This document shows, one piece after another, positions 10,465 through 21,600 of a DNA stretch of 37,448 nt. The DNA lies in the NCBI GenBank assembly GCA_049999725.1, contig JBNGIS010020363.1:1-37448 (forward strand). Reading direction: 5' to 3'. A program made the position numbers and the translations under genes. Below the pieces are notes generated by a model that made no database searches, was not told where the DNA came from, and saw nothing but the letters and a program-made list of their open reading frames with translations. The stretch is from Haplomitrium mnioides. Taxonomy: Eukaryota > Marchantiophyta > Haplomitriopsida > Calobryales. The stretch's first letter is position 1. Every line of letters starts with the position of its first letter.

Positions 10465-11110
10465 GTCGGTAAGTTCTAACGGAAGAGTGGAAGAGTTCTA
10501 ACGGAAGGGTCCCGCGAGATTCCACGGAAACGTGGCGTCTTCAGAGTCCTTCGCGGGATTCCACGGACGACATGGCGGCAGCAAGAGGCCCGCGGGTTTG
10601 CGGAAAGGCGCCTCCCTAAGTGGGGAGCCCACTTAGCGGGGTTCCGATCCGTCTTACGACGTGGGACACCCCGGCTAAGAGGGATCCGCGAGAGCCCAAA
10701 CAAGGGAACACGGAGGAGGGCCCGAAACAACGACTTATCGCGGGTTTGGCCGAAGGAAAATGGAGGAGTGCCGTAAGGGCGATGTATCGAAGATCCGAGA
10801 GGAGGAAGAGCGCGGAAGCCGAAGGGGCAACCTAGCGCAGATTCGCCAGGAGGAAAACACAGAGGAGAGCCGCAAGGGGGACTGATCCCTGATCTGACAA
10901 AATAAGAGCAAGTAAAGGCGAAAAGGCGACTTGTCGGCGAACCGGTTCAAGCGACGCGCATTAGTGGCGAAGCAGTGACCCAGCACAGACTGTCCAACGG
11001 GAAGAAGACTGAGCCAGAAGGGCGATATGGTGCCTATCCGGTGGAGGGAAACGAAGGGCACGGCAGAATGATGACATATCGGCGAATCGGCAAGCAAGAT
11101 AAGAGCGGCC
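10465..11110. repeat. GC-rich degenerate repeats in U3 of the solo LTR
   Basis: Two kinds of internal repetition. TTCTAACGGAAG occurs twice around 10470-10510, and a CGCGRGATTCCACGGA block occurs twice (about 10513 and 10553). Further right, about 10735-11100, a diverged unit of roughly 65 bp built on GGCGA-type and AGGAGGAAGAG-type words repeats several times; read on the minus strand it gives recurring SPLRLSSVF-like text. The repetition runs into the N gap, which probably reflects assembly failure. Confidence 0.5.
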
Positions 11111-11510
11111 NNNNNNNNNNNNNNNNNNNNNNNNNNNNNNNNNNNNNNNNNNNNNNNNNNNNNNNNNNNNNNNNNNNNNNNNNNNNNNNNNNNNNNNNNN
11201 NNNNNNNNNNNNNNNNNNNNNNNNNNNNNNNNNNNNNNNNNNNNNNNNNNNNNNNNNNNNNNNNNNNNNNNNNNNNNNNNNNNNNNNNNNNNNNNNNNNN
11301 NNNNNNNNNNNNNNNNNNNNNNNNNNNNNNNNNNNNNNNNNNNNNNNNNNNNNNNNNNNNNNNNNNNNNNNNNNNNNNNNNNNNNNNNNNNNNNNNNNNN
11401 NNNNNNNNNNNNNNNNNNNNNNNNNNNNNNNNNNNNNNNNNNNNNNNNNNNNNNNNNNNNNNNNNNNNNNNNNNNNNNNNNNNNNNNNNNNNNNNNNNNN
11501 NNNNNNNNNN
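11111..11510. other. Assembly gap (400 N)
   Basis: Run of 400 N inside the GC-rich part of the solo LTR. The round number suggests an estimated or placeholder length. Apparent open frames spanning it are artefacts. Confidence 0.99.
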
Positions 11511-11547
11511 GGCTGCAGTTGTAAGGCAGCGGGATTCACAAGGGAAG

Positions 11548-11556
11548 TATAAATAG
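11548..11556 (+). promoter_or_regulatory. TATA box of the solo LTR
   Basis: TATAAATAG sits at the transition from the GC-rich U3-like part to the lower-GC downstream part. This is the expected place for an RNA polymerase II core promoter in a plant LTR, and transcription would start roughly 25-35 bases downstream. Activity cannot be judged from sequence. Confidence 0.6.
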
Positions 11557-12220
11557 TTAGAATTCCAGAGGGCCTTCAAGGACTCTGTTTTCTCTTGTAT
11601 ATTGTATAAATGTGTTTGTCTATATGTGTAGTTAGATTTCCCTTCTGTAGGTGTGTCCCCTTGAATTGTTAGATTAGGAGACAGTCAGATCAGTTGAGCA
11701 AACCCTGGGAACACACTTGACGGGGGAGTCCAATCCCTTGACACAAGTCTGGTATCCTGGGGGTGAATGCTCTCTGTTCCTGACTCATTTGCATAGAGTA
11801 GGACTTAGAACATGTTAGGATAGTTAGGAAATAGTGGTGTCAATCCTGTGACAACCCTGCAAAGGGGAGTCCAGAGCTGTTGTATGGAACATTGGTGCAG
11901 GTCACATTCTGCCCCAAGCACAAATAAGGTGGTAGGGTGTGAGTTATTGGACCCTTGGAATAAAGAGCAGGAATTACACACAAACCAGCTGAGGGGTGTT
12001 GGGTATGGACCTGGGGTTATTGAATGACTGACTTGAGTAGAAGAAGAAGAGGAGTGAGAAGTGCATAAAAGGCCTGTAAGGAGAAGAAGAGTCCTTAAGG
12101 TCTGGAAGTGGTAACTAGCAAGGGGCCATCTCAGAAAAGAACCTAAAAGCTCGTGAACACGTCCTCCCCTGGCTCGAAACAGGGCCTGAAAAGGTTAAGA
12201 CCAGAAACAGGGGAGCGACA

Positions 12221-12225
12221 TTTGG
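12221..12225. repeat. Solo-LTR target-site duplication, right (TTTGG)
   Basis: Exact repeat of 9915-9919. Removing one copy plus the LTR joins GCAAGCAAG-TTTGG-CTTATTTTTT as continuous copia-leader sequence. Confidence 0.75.
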
Positions 12226-13274
12226 CTTATTTTTTAAATTTGAAACAACATATCTAAGCGCCTACGAGGCGACTCTATCAAACTTGATTTCACTCAATTT
12301 GGTTTACAAACAAGTATAAACAGAGAGCTAAACTCTCTTAAATTTATAAAGTCAAGGGCATAACAACTCTGTTATGCTTCCAACCTCATGCTTCAACACA
12401 TACAACATTGTATTTCCATTCTATGAAGAAAAATAGTTGGAGAATCACTAGCATATGCACAATTTCTATAGTGTGTATCAATTTTCAGCTACTACCCTGA
12501 TGTTTTGACTAGCCATCCTGATACCAATTCAGCTGGCTTAATCAAATTGGAAGCTAATCCAAATCTCCAACATATATCAAACATTGTTATACCTATTGGG
12601 ATACCAATTTGACGTTGATTAATATCAGATCAATAGAATCTGCTACACAAATTTATTCAAGGATATGAGAATCCAATACAGTGTCATTAACATAGCTCAA
12701 TCTATAAGTTTAAGAAAATTAACTATAACTATATCTATAGTACAAATTCTAATTTCTAATAGGTACATTTTTCTATAAAACCTCATAAAGGAAGCTGACT
12801 TGTTGTCTCAAGAATCTATAGAGATTCTTAGAAGGCATAATAGCCACAACTAGTCCATAGGGTTCCCTCTACAATACAAAGTGTCTTCAAATTTATTCTC
12901 AAGATTTATCAACATCATTTATCTTCAAGACTTTATTCAAGAGTTCAGAGGACAAATTTGTATATTCAGGAGTTCTACTCCAACTTCTGAAGACTATTTC
13001 TGGAAGCACAGACTTCAATAACCATGACATATTATTGCTAAGTTGTGAAGGCCTATTGATACCAGCAAAATTTGTTTTTCTGAGGTTTTGAAGATCAACC
13101 CCTTACCTACAACAAGAAGAACGGGGAACATACTCTCCATATAACCACTGTTACCAAAATCTATTTCAACTATTGCTCACAAAATAAAAAAGAGCTTAAC
13201 TTTTGGCTTTCTAAGTTTTTGATAAATCTGTTATTTGTCTTCAAACCCTTTAAACTCTTTCTTCATTCTAAATC
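12226..13274 (+). other. Copia leader continued, no gene
   Basis: About 1 kb of AT-rich sequence between the nested solo LTR and copia gag, with stops in all frames and no recognisable coding or repeat structure. It may be long leader or another decayed insertion whose ends I could not find. Confidence 0.4.
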
Positions 13275-14208
13275 ATGGAGAAAATAAATGTTAAATAGTT
13301 GACCATAGTAAACAGTTATCTCTTCTAGTCACTAGATGCTGCTGCCCATTTAGTATCAAAAGGATTGGAGAAAACCATTTTGACAAATGAGGACATTACT
13401 CCACAACACAAAGCCCAAGCATTGGTCTTCTTGAGGCGACACCTTTTAGACTCTCTGAAAATATAGTATTTGAATGAGAGTAACCCCTATATTCTTTGGG
13501 ATAATTTAAAAGACAAATTTGACCATACCAAAATCATACATCTGCCCAAAGCAAGGCATGATTGGGTTAATTTGAGAGTGCAAGATTTTCCAACTATTCT
13601 AAATACAAAAGTGAGTTATTTAGAATTACATCCCAATTAACTTTGTGTGGACATCATGTTTCTCAAGAGGAACAAATTGAAAAGACACTGTCTACATTTC
13701 ATATAACAAACATGATTATGTCTGCCCAATACATAAACATGAATTTTACTACATATTCTGAACATAGAGAATATCTACTGTTAGAAGAAAAGCATCATGA
13801 CTTACTGATGAAAAATTCCAAGGTTAGACCCTAGGTACCCTGCCTCCAACCCAACCACCTGAAGCTTATTTTTCCAAGCCAGCATAAAATAAAGGCATGT
13901 TTAGAACAAGGACTAGATTTGGTTCCTTTAGACAAAACTCTCAAAGGGGTAAAGCACACATACCTGGCAAAAATCAACAACTTAGAGAGAGAGGTAGAGG
14001 AAGGGGCAACTCTATAAGATTCTTCCAAAGAGGAAGAAGAGAAGGCAGATCTTAATGCAATAACAGAAGTCAGCCATCCTTAAGCAATTCAAGAGAACCA
14101 ATGGTATGCAGCAGATATGGGACTGTTGGACATACCCATAAAGTTTGTAGGATCCCAATTCACTTGGTGGTACATTTTGCAAAGGACGAGCCAAAATGCT
14201 GCAAGTAA
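13275..14208 (+). pseudogene. Copia gag remnant
   Basis: Capsid-forming Gag of the copia element. After a possible ATG at 13275, gag text is readable from about 13330: SLDAAAHLVSKGLEKTIL, LWDNLKDKFDHTK, KARHDWVNLRVQDFP. An open frame at 13643-13834 then gives CGHHVSQEEQIEKTLSTFH and LLLEEKHHDLLMKNSKVRP, matching the order of plant copia Gag. Near 14101-14150 lies a zinc knuckle, CSRYGTVGHTHKVC, whose second Cys is Tyr (TAT). FAKDEP follows before a TAA at 14206. Several stops and at least two frameshifts make it non-functional. Confidence 0.8.
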
Positions 14209-14751
14209 GACTCATGGTGTTTTTTTAGAGCAGACCAATACCTTTACCGACTATATTGATAAGGAAATGAATCTGAACACACCTCAGACCAACAAAATAT
14301 AGTGTACAAACAATACACTACCTCTTGATGATATTCATACCTTCATAATTGAAAATCTAGTGCTCATACCATTCTGAAATCCAGGTCCTACTTCACCAAC
14401 CTTACGCCCTCACACTAAAAAGTGACTACAATTATGGGCAATAACCAAATTGAAGAAGGCAAAGGACCAGCCATAATCAAATTACCACAAAGGACTATTC
14501 TTAATATCAGATCTGCTATTTATGCACCAAGTGCTACAAGGAACCTTATTATTTTCAAAGATATAAGAGACAATGGTTTCCATATTCATACTAGCACTTG
14601 TAAAAACAAGGAAGTGTTGCATTTGTTAAAGCAAACTCCTGAAGAATTTGTAATAAAAGAAACTTTATTTGTATACACTCTTGGTTTTTACATAATGCAA
14701 ATACAAAGTTTGCATATTCATACTGAAAACATCAATCATACCATACAATGA
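14209..14751 (+). pseudogene. Copia protease region remnant
   Basis: An uninterrupted frame at about 14422-14751 gives TTIMGNNQIEEGKGPAIIKL, YAPSATRNLIIFKDIRDNGF and a C-terminal part. This is the usual stretch between the copia aspartic protease and the integrase zinc finger. The catalytic Asp-Ser/Thr-Gly motif expected upstream (about 14210-14420) cannot be read, so protease activity is lost or hidden by decay. In the intact family, protease cuts the Gag-Pol polyprotein inside the particle. Confidence 0.7.
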
Positions 14752-16080
14752 CATAATCACTTAGGATATCCGTGCACGTCTATATTTCAAAACATTCAAA
14801 AAAAGTCATGATCTATTCCTTCAAGCATAAGGCCATCCATGATCGCAAAACTGTGCATACATTGTTCTCAAGGAAAACTGGCCTTACAACCGACAATATC
14901 CAAGATAGTTCTGGAAATTCCAAAATTCCTTAATTCCTTTAGAGGATATATGTAGATATTTGTTGTCATATCGCCCCACCTAGTAGACCCTTTCGGAATT
15001 TCATGGTGATAATCTGCACATCAACCAAATGGTCACAAGTATTATTACTCTCAACACGTAATTTAGTATTCTCAAGGATATTGGCACATATTCTAAAATT
15101 GAAAGTTTAGTTTCCATAAAGCCCAATAAAAGTCCTATGAGTTAACAACGTGAGAGAGTTTACATAAAAAACATTTGATGATTTTTGCATGACCATGGGT
15201 ATAAATACCCAATACTCTGTTGCACATGTCCATTTTCAAAATGGAATAGTCAAAAGAGTAATTCATAGCATACAAACAGTTGCTAGGCCCATACTCATGT
15301 AGACCAATTTACCGGTTTCTACATGCGGCCATGTAGTACTACATGCTGCATCACTTTTAAAATATAGGCTATCAACCTTTAATACATTATCACCTCACCA
15401 ACTTTCCTATGGTAATATACCTGATCTATCCCATTTAAGAGTTTTTGGTTGTCAAGGTTTAGTTCCAATTATGGGACCAAGAAGGACCACAATGGGATCT
15501 AAAAGACAAAAAGACATCTATGTAGGATATGACTCCCCTTCTATTATATGCTTTTTGAAACCATCCACTACTGATGTTTTCCAAGCCAAATTAGTAGATT
15601 GCTATTTTATTCAGGATATATTTCTATTCTTTTTTTAAAGATAAAATTTCTTCATTACCAAAAAAACTACAAGAACACATCCACTATATGGATGGATTAA
15701 AGAACAAGGCAAGGTGAGGATGAAGTCAAGAGACTTCTTCACTTGGCTAAAATTGTCGAACAATTGCCAAATTTGCTTAATGAAATTGCAAAGTTAGCAA
15801 GGTCACATATACCTACAGTGAATATTCCTACAAGAATTCAAGATATTCCTAAACCAACAGCTGACCAATTACCAAGAAAAAAGAGAAGACACTCTCTTGG
15901 CTCAAAAGACTCTCAAAATCGACAAAAAGCTTCGACAAAGAGAACTACTTTCTCAGCTGATGTGCCAATACTATCATCCTCTACATTATTACTATCTCAG
16001 CCGACCATCTACTTATTGAAGCACTTTGATAATCAAGATATCTCAATCCACTACATAGATACAAGGATTATATGGCAATA
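14752..16080 (+). pseudogene. Copia integrase remnant and linker
   Basis: Integrase would insert the cDNA into host DNA. Readable blocks across frames: HLGYP-like zinc-finger start at about 14757; a core near 14930-15010; SAGEFT-like REFT at about 15155; HVHFQNGIVKR at about 15225-15260; and a long C-terminal block at about 15380-15605 with LSHLRVFGCQGLVPIMGP, KDIYVGYDSPSIICFLKP and VFQAKLVDCYF. A linker frame at 15743-16080 (SHIPTVNIPTRIQDIPKP, SLGSKDSQNRQK, DISIHYI) leads to RT, as in related plant copia polyproteins. Integrase lying before RT fixes the element as Ty1/copia. Frameshifts and stops break it in many places. Confidence 0.85.
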
Positions 16081-17040
16081 AGAGAGTATAGATGTAGATG
16101 ATCATTTTGCATTTATAATTTCACATACTATATATGATATACCGCCTGATCTAAGATCTGTCAAAGAAGCTACAAATAGTTCTGATTGGATAGAGTGAAA
16201 AAAGGCCATGGATTCAAAACTTGATTCTATGATACAGAGGAAGGTATTTGGACCTTTAGTCCTTATTTCCTTCAATGCCCATTTAATCGAATACATGTGG
16301 ATTTTTGTGAAAAAACGAAATAAAAAGGCAAAATTATATGATATAAGGCATGCCTTGTAGCCAAAGGCAATACAAAAATACTTGGGAGAGACTTTGATTT
16401 TACATACACCCCAGCTATGGATGTTATCACATACCGGTTCCAAGAAGGCTTTTCTTTAGAATATGAGCTCATGACACAAAAGATAGATGTTGTGACAACA
16501 TACCTATACGGGCCACTAGATACCCAAATCTACATGAAGGCTCCTCCAGAGCTTATAGCAAGGAATATCTATCATATTTAAGGGGAGAATGTCTCTAAAC
16601 AAAAACCAACTAGAGAACCAACCACCTCCTTACTATCGACCATAATTAAACCCAATGGTGGTAGTACTAAGCCATGACCTTTAGTCCATGAGATCCAATC
16701 TAGGGAGAAAAGTCCTAATATCCCCCTTATGCATCAATTCATGCCTCTGGCCAAGGATGGATATGCATTCCAGATCCTTATATCTATTTATAGACTTAAG
16801 CAAAATGGTCAAATTTGGTTTGAGAGATTTCATGAGGAGATGATAGCCATGGGTTTTCACTTTGATGACATTGCACCAAGTTTATTCATCAAGAATGTTG
16901 ACAAAGAATTTATAATTGTCGCATTATATTTTGATGATATAAACTTATTGGATCACCAATCCTACTTGAGTAGACTATTTCTATGTTTAAGAAAATTTTT
17001 GATATGAAGGATATTGGTAAGACCAAATTATATTTAGGAT
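16081..17040 (+). pseudogene. Copia reverse transcriptase remnant
   Basis: Readable RT blocks: KKAMDSKLDSMIQRKVFGPL at about 16195-16260; DFDFTYTPAMDVIT at about 16390-16430; a DVVTTYLYGPLDTQIYMK block at about 16485-16540; ISIYRLKQNGQIWFERFHEE at about 16775-16840; and the catalytic region ALYFDDINLL at about 16921-16950, which still has its Asp pair. KKIFDMKDIGKTKLYLGLQF follows at about 16990-17050. About 170 bases at 16560-16730 fit the family poorly and may be an indel or a small insertion. Multiple frameshifts. Confidence 0.85.
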
Positions 17041-17199
17041 TACAATTTTGAGTACCTAGATAATGGCATATTGATGCACCAGAGTACTTGCACTATGAAA
17101 ATCCTCAAACAATTTAATATGAACAAATCTCATCTAACAACATCACTTATGAAGATAAGAACACTGGATAGAGAAAGGATATTTTTTAGAAAAGAAAAT

Positions 17200-17890
17200 A
17201 TATAGAGCCATTCCTCATATCTGAGATACCAAATCTCTCCACTATAGGAGCTCTTATGTATTTCGCAAATCAATTTCACCCTGATATTTTCTTTGCCATG
17301 AACTTGCTTTCAAGACAGAGTTCACAATCTACTATACGGCATTGGAATGGTATCAAATGTATTTTCAAATATTTACAAGGTGCAATCTACATTGGACTAT
17401 TTTGCCCAAATACTACTGATCAAATCCTTACCGGCCATGTGGATGCAAGATACCTTTCAGATTTTAATGATGCTAAATCCCAAACTGGTTATGTATTCCT
17501 ATATGACTCTATAGCTATATCATGGAAAAGTACAAAACAAACATTGACTTGTACATCTTCAAACCATACAAAGATTATAGCTTTGTATGAAGCTAGTAGA
17601 AAGTGTATATATCTACGAAGGATGATTGATCATATTTATTTACATTGTGGATTACCTTGTATATCTGACTTGACTGTGATATTTCAGGATAACTTGGCTT
17701 GTGTACATAAGGTCTCACATGGTTTTATTAAAGGAGATCGTATCAAACACATTGCACCCAAGTTTTTCTTCACACATGAGCAAAATGATGAGGCTATATC
17801 TGTGTAGGTTATCTCTGGCAAAGAGAATTTTGATGATTTTTTTATGAAGGCTTCATCTCCAACACTACATCAACATTTTTGCCATTCTCT
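17200..17890 (+). pseudogene. Copia RT C-terminus and RNase H remnant
   Basis: The best-kept part of the copia pol: an ATG-started frame at 17256-17807 of 183 codons, preceded in the same frame by LSTIGAL. Blocks in order: MYFANQFHPDIFFAMNLLSR, RHWNGIKCIFKYLQG, the RNase H start GHVDARYLSD, SQTGYVFLYDSIAISWKSTK, SSNHTKIIALYEASRKCIYL, QDNLACVH and KGDRIKHIAPKFFFTHEQ. The expected RNase H acidic residues after SSNH are partly replaced (TKII where a Glu is usual). A shortened C-terminus reaches about 17890. RNase H would degrade the RNA strand of the cDNA hybrid. Confidence 0.9.
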
Positions 17891-18326
17891 TGGACTACAA
17901 AGATTATCGAGATTATCATTATGATTTCATCGACATTTATTACACTATGTGTTTCTCTCATTATATTCTTGACATCTTCATATTTACCTTTGATATATCT
18001 TCACTATATATACTGCTCATGTCATATTTTGAGTTGTCACTTGAATATTCTTTGTCTATGTATATGGCCTAGCTATATTTCTTCTATTTTCGATATTATC
18101 TTTGACTTCACATCTTATTATTATTTCATTTTCTATATCCTATCACTTTATGACATATTAATCCATGCATAATAGTGGTTGTACTATTTCTCTCGCAGAA
18201 GTATAAGAGGTTTTTAATGAGGCAACATCTTAATTCTTCATATGGATCTCTTTAGTAGTGTTGGGGTTATTTTGTAATAGGTTTCATCTTTATCTTACGT
18301 GTGTTTATAACATTCTCTATATTATA
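17891..18326 (+). other. Copia 3' untranslated region
   Basis: T-rich sequence between the end of RNase H and the polypurine tract. A hydrophobic open frame at 17879-18172 arises from the T/A-rich composition and is not considered a gene. Confidence 0.6.
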
Positions 18327-18338
18327 GCCAAGAGGGAG
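18327..18338 (+). other. Polypurine tract of copia
   Basis: GCCAAGAGGGAG lies directly before the TG of the 3' LTR, the expected place of plus-strand cDNA priming in LTR retrotransposons. Confidence 0.8.
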
Positions 18339-18618
18339 TGCTACACTATATATAGTAAAATAAATAGGCTAATCTATAATAAGAACTTAACTTATGTTTA
18401 GCACATATAATTAGGGTTATGTTTTAATACTAATACTAGGAGATAAACACTTATGCATTCGCAACCTATTATTATTATCATATTGAGATTATTATTATCA
18501 TATTGAGATTAAGATAAGAAGAGAAGAGAAAAGAGGAGAGGAAGATTTTCTTGCCAACACATATCTTATTCATCCTTGTACATGTTTGCGTAGTTGTATT
18601 GATTCTTTGTTTACAACA
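18339..18618 (+). repeat. Copia 3' LTR (280 bp)
   Basis: Starts TGCTACACTATATATAG and ends TTTACAACA. It is longer than the 5' copy chiefly because TTATTATCATATTGAGATT occurs twice in tandem (about 18470-18512). It is followed by AAAAC (18619-18623), matching 7941-7945. Confidence 0.9.
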
Positions 18619-18623
18619 AAAAC
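18619..18623. repeat. Copia target-site duplication, right (AAAAC)
   Basis: Repeat of 7941-7945. The following ATAGTTAAAAGGATTT is exactly the array text expected after AAAAC. Confidence 0.85.
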
Positions 18624-21600
18624 ATAGTTAAAAGGATTTATGAAGCAAAAATTATGACAAATAGGCCATGTATAAAAAATTAGCAAAACTAATCTAGCTT
18701 AGAGGACAGCCTGCCCTTTTTTCTATCTATTCTATCTAGGCTTGGAGGACAACTCATGATTGTTGACACACCTTCATTAACACGCAAAGTCACAATGTTA
18801 TCAAAAGGCATAACAATGAGATCAAAAAGGTAAAGGATGGCACCTACAACGAGTGAACAAAGAGCTATTGTGACTGTTTTCCAAATAAGTGCTACCCGTT
18901 TATTTGCAAGCTAAGTAGCTTTCTGGAGCTTTGGAAAAGCTGAGTATGCAATCTGAGGATAAAGAAAGCTAATATGGGAGTCAAGGACAGAATTCAAGCC
19001 AAATATAAACTTACATTAATGAGCTATAAAAAATGAAAGCACATGGGGTTCAAGTCCAATAGAGGACCAAGGAGAAAAAGGAGCAACACCAAATGGGGCA
19101 AAGCAAAGGAAAAAAAGAGCATAAGGGAGCATAAAGAAAAGAGCAAAAGGAAAAAAATGGGGTTGAGGAAAAATAGAGCTAGAAGGATTTCTACAACAAA
19201 AGTTATAACAATAAAGCCATTTATGAAATTTTGGTAAAACTAATCTAGCTTGGAGTATAGTCTACCATGTTCTCCATCTATTTTATCTAGACTTGGAGGA
19301 CAACTTGCAATTGTTGACATAACTTCACAAACACAAAAAGCCACAATGCCATTGAGAGGCATGATAACTCGAAGATCACAAAAGAAAAAGATGGCACCTC
19401 TAACAAATGGACAAGGAGTTGCCTCAACCGTTTTCAAGATCAGTGTCAACCATTTTTTTGTGAGCTAAGCAACTTCTAGAGCTTGGGAAAGAGTGAACAT
19501 GGAATCTAGGGATGAAAAAATCTCATATGGATGTCAAGAGCAGAGTTCAAGCCAAAATTGGACTTAAATTAAGAAGCCATGGAAAACAAAAGTACTTGGG
19601 GTTCAAGTCTCACAAGAGATCAAGAGGCACAAGGAGCAACAACAAAAAAGGCAAAGAAAAGGAAAAAAAAGCGATGGAAGCATAAGGAAAAAGAGCAAAA
19701 ATAAAAAAATTAGGAATAGGAAAACTAAAGCTAAAAGGATTTTTTGCATAAAAAATTATGACTGTATAGCCGTTTATGAAACTTTGGCAAAACTATTCTA
19801 GCTTCAAGGACTACCTACCTTGTTTTATATCTATTTTATCTAGGCACGGAGTACAACCCACAACATGAAAAATAGAGTTAAAAAGGATTTTCGAAGCAAA
19901 AATTATGACAATAAAACCATTTGTCAATTTTGGCATAACTAATCTAGCTCAAAGGATGGCTTGCTTTTTTTTTCTATTCATTCTATCTAGGCTTGGAGTA
20001 CAACCTACAAAACACACCTTCAAGAGCACGTAGAGCCATAATGACATTAAGAGGCATAACAACTTAGAGACCACAAAACCAAAGTTTGGCACCTTCAACG
20101 AATGGACAAGAAGTTGCCATGATCATTTTCCAAATAAGTGTCAGGCATTTTTTGTGGGCTTAACAACTTTTTGGAGCTTTGTAAAGGCTCATCATGCAAT
20201 CTTGGGATGAAAAAAGCTCATATAAGAGTCAAAAGTAGAGTTCCAGTCAAAATTTGACTTAAAGTAAGAAGCTATAGAAAATGAAAGTGCATGGGTTCAA
20301 GTCCCTAGAGGAACAAGAGGCAAAAAGAGCAACAACAAATGGGGCAAAGAAAAGGAAAAAAAGAGCCAGGGTGTATAAAGATAATGAGCGAAAGGAAAAA
20401 ATATGGTAGAGGAGAAAACGAGCTAAAAGGATTTTTGCAACAAAAGTTGTCACAGTACAACCACTTATGAAACTTTGGCAAAACTAATCTTGCTCAATGG
20501 ACAACCTGCAATGTTTTCTATCTAGGCTTGGAGGACAACTCACAACCGTCAACACACCTTCTTGAACATGTAGAGCCACAACACCATTGAGAGGCATAAA
20601 AACTTGGAGATCACAAAGGCGAAGGATGTCACCTACCATGAATGGACAAGAAGCTGCACCAATTGTTTTCTAGATAAGTGTCATTCGTTTTCTATGGGCT
20701 TAGTAGCTTTCTCGAGCTTTGGAAAGGCAAAGCATGCAAAAGAGGGATCGAAAAAGCTTATGTAAGAGTTAATGAAAATGTTCAACCCAAAATTTGATTT
20801 AAAGAAAACCAAGGCACATAGGGTTCAAGTACCATAGAGGAGTAAGGGGCAAAATGAGCAACAACAAATAGGGCTGAGAAAAGAAGAAAGAGAGTGAGAG
20901 GGGGAAAAGGAAAAGGAGCAAAAGGAAAAAATGGAGCACAGAAAAGGAAAAAAAGAGTGAGGGGAGTATAAGAGAAAATGAGCAAAAGGAAAAAATTGAG
21001 GCACAGGAAAAAAACTAAGCTAAAAAGATTTCTGGAGCAAAAACTATGACACTAAAACCATTTCTGAAATTTTGGCAAAACTAATCTAGCTTAAAAAAAA
21101 CTTGATGTGTTTTCTATCTATTCTATCTAGGCTCAGAGGACAACCCACAACCGTTGATACACCTTCAAGAATACGCAAAGTGAGGAACGCTATTAAGAGG
21201 CATGACAACTCAAAGATCACAAAGGAAAAGGATGACACCTAGAGAAAATAGACAAAAAGCTGCCCCAATCGTTTTCCAGATAAGTGTTAGCCGTTGTTTT
21301 GTGAGCTAAACATCTTTCTGGAGGTTTGGAAAGGTTGAAGATGAGATTTGAAGATGAAAAAAGCTCATATAGGTATCAAGGGCATAGTTCAAGCCAACAT
21401 TTGACCTAAAAGTAAGGAGCCATGGAAATTAAAAGCATGTGGGGTTCAAGTCTTATAGAAAATCAAGGGATAAAGGGAGCAACAACAAATGAGAACAAAA
21501 CCAAGAGGAGAAAAAGAGAAAAATAGGGCACACGAAAAACAAAGCTAAAAGGAATTCTACATTTTACAATTTTTGATGTAGAAATTTTTTTAGCTCTATT

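Larger units (their letters stand above)
9920..12220 (+). mobile_element. GC-rich solo LTR nested in the copia leader
   Basis: A single LTR of about 2.3 kb (including a 400-N gap of uncertain true length). It starts TGTCAGCC, ends AGCGACA and is bounded by a perfect TTTGG duplication. Orientation is plus, from a TATAAATAG box at 11548-11556 followed by a lower-GC R/U5-like stretch. The first part, about 10030-11110, is strikingly GC- and CpG-rich compared with everything around it and contains degenerate repeats. No gag or pol lies inside, so it is read as a solo LTR left after recombination between the two LTRs of a full element. Its family is not assigned. Open frames such as 10109-10501 are by-products of the GC-rich composition. 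Confidence 0.75.
7946..18618 (+). mobile_element. Ty1/copia LTR retrotransposon, complete ends but decayed
   Basis: A complete but inactive copia element inserted in the 550-bp array. Ends: LTRs at 7946-8213 and 18339-18618, AAAAC duplication on both sides, a primer-site-like sequence after the 5' LTR and a polypurine tract before the 3' LTR. Coding order is gag, protease, integrase, RT, RNase H, which is diagnostic of copia (integrase before RT). The 10.7-kb span is about twice a usual copia element because the leader holds a 2.3-kb solo LTR (9920-12220) and about 2.7 kb of further leader sequence not explained by gag-pol. Every domain carries stops or frameshifts, so the element is non-autonomous at best and probably dead. 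Confidence 0.9.

Noticed and set aside
10109-10501. 130-codon frame in GC-rich sequence
   Set aside because: Lies inside the solo LTR; GC-rich sequence lacks stops by composition, antisense frames are just as open, and no protein motif is seen.
10961-11579. Long frames of 180-190 codons on both strands
   Set aside because: Mostly the 400-N gap read as open; artefacts.
9512-12244. AAATTTGA repeated at 9513 and 12236 as a larger target-site duplication
   Set aside because: No TG...CA ends next to these copies; a 7-8-base AT-rich match is expected by chance, and the TTTGG pair fits better.
17879-18172. Hydrophobic 97-codon frame after copia RNase H, possibly env-like
   Set aside because: Hydrophobicity follows from T-rich sequence. 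A second overlapping frame is similarly open, there is no signal/TM-loop pattern or start context, and it occupies the normal 3' untranslated position.
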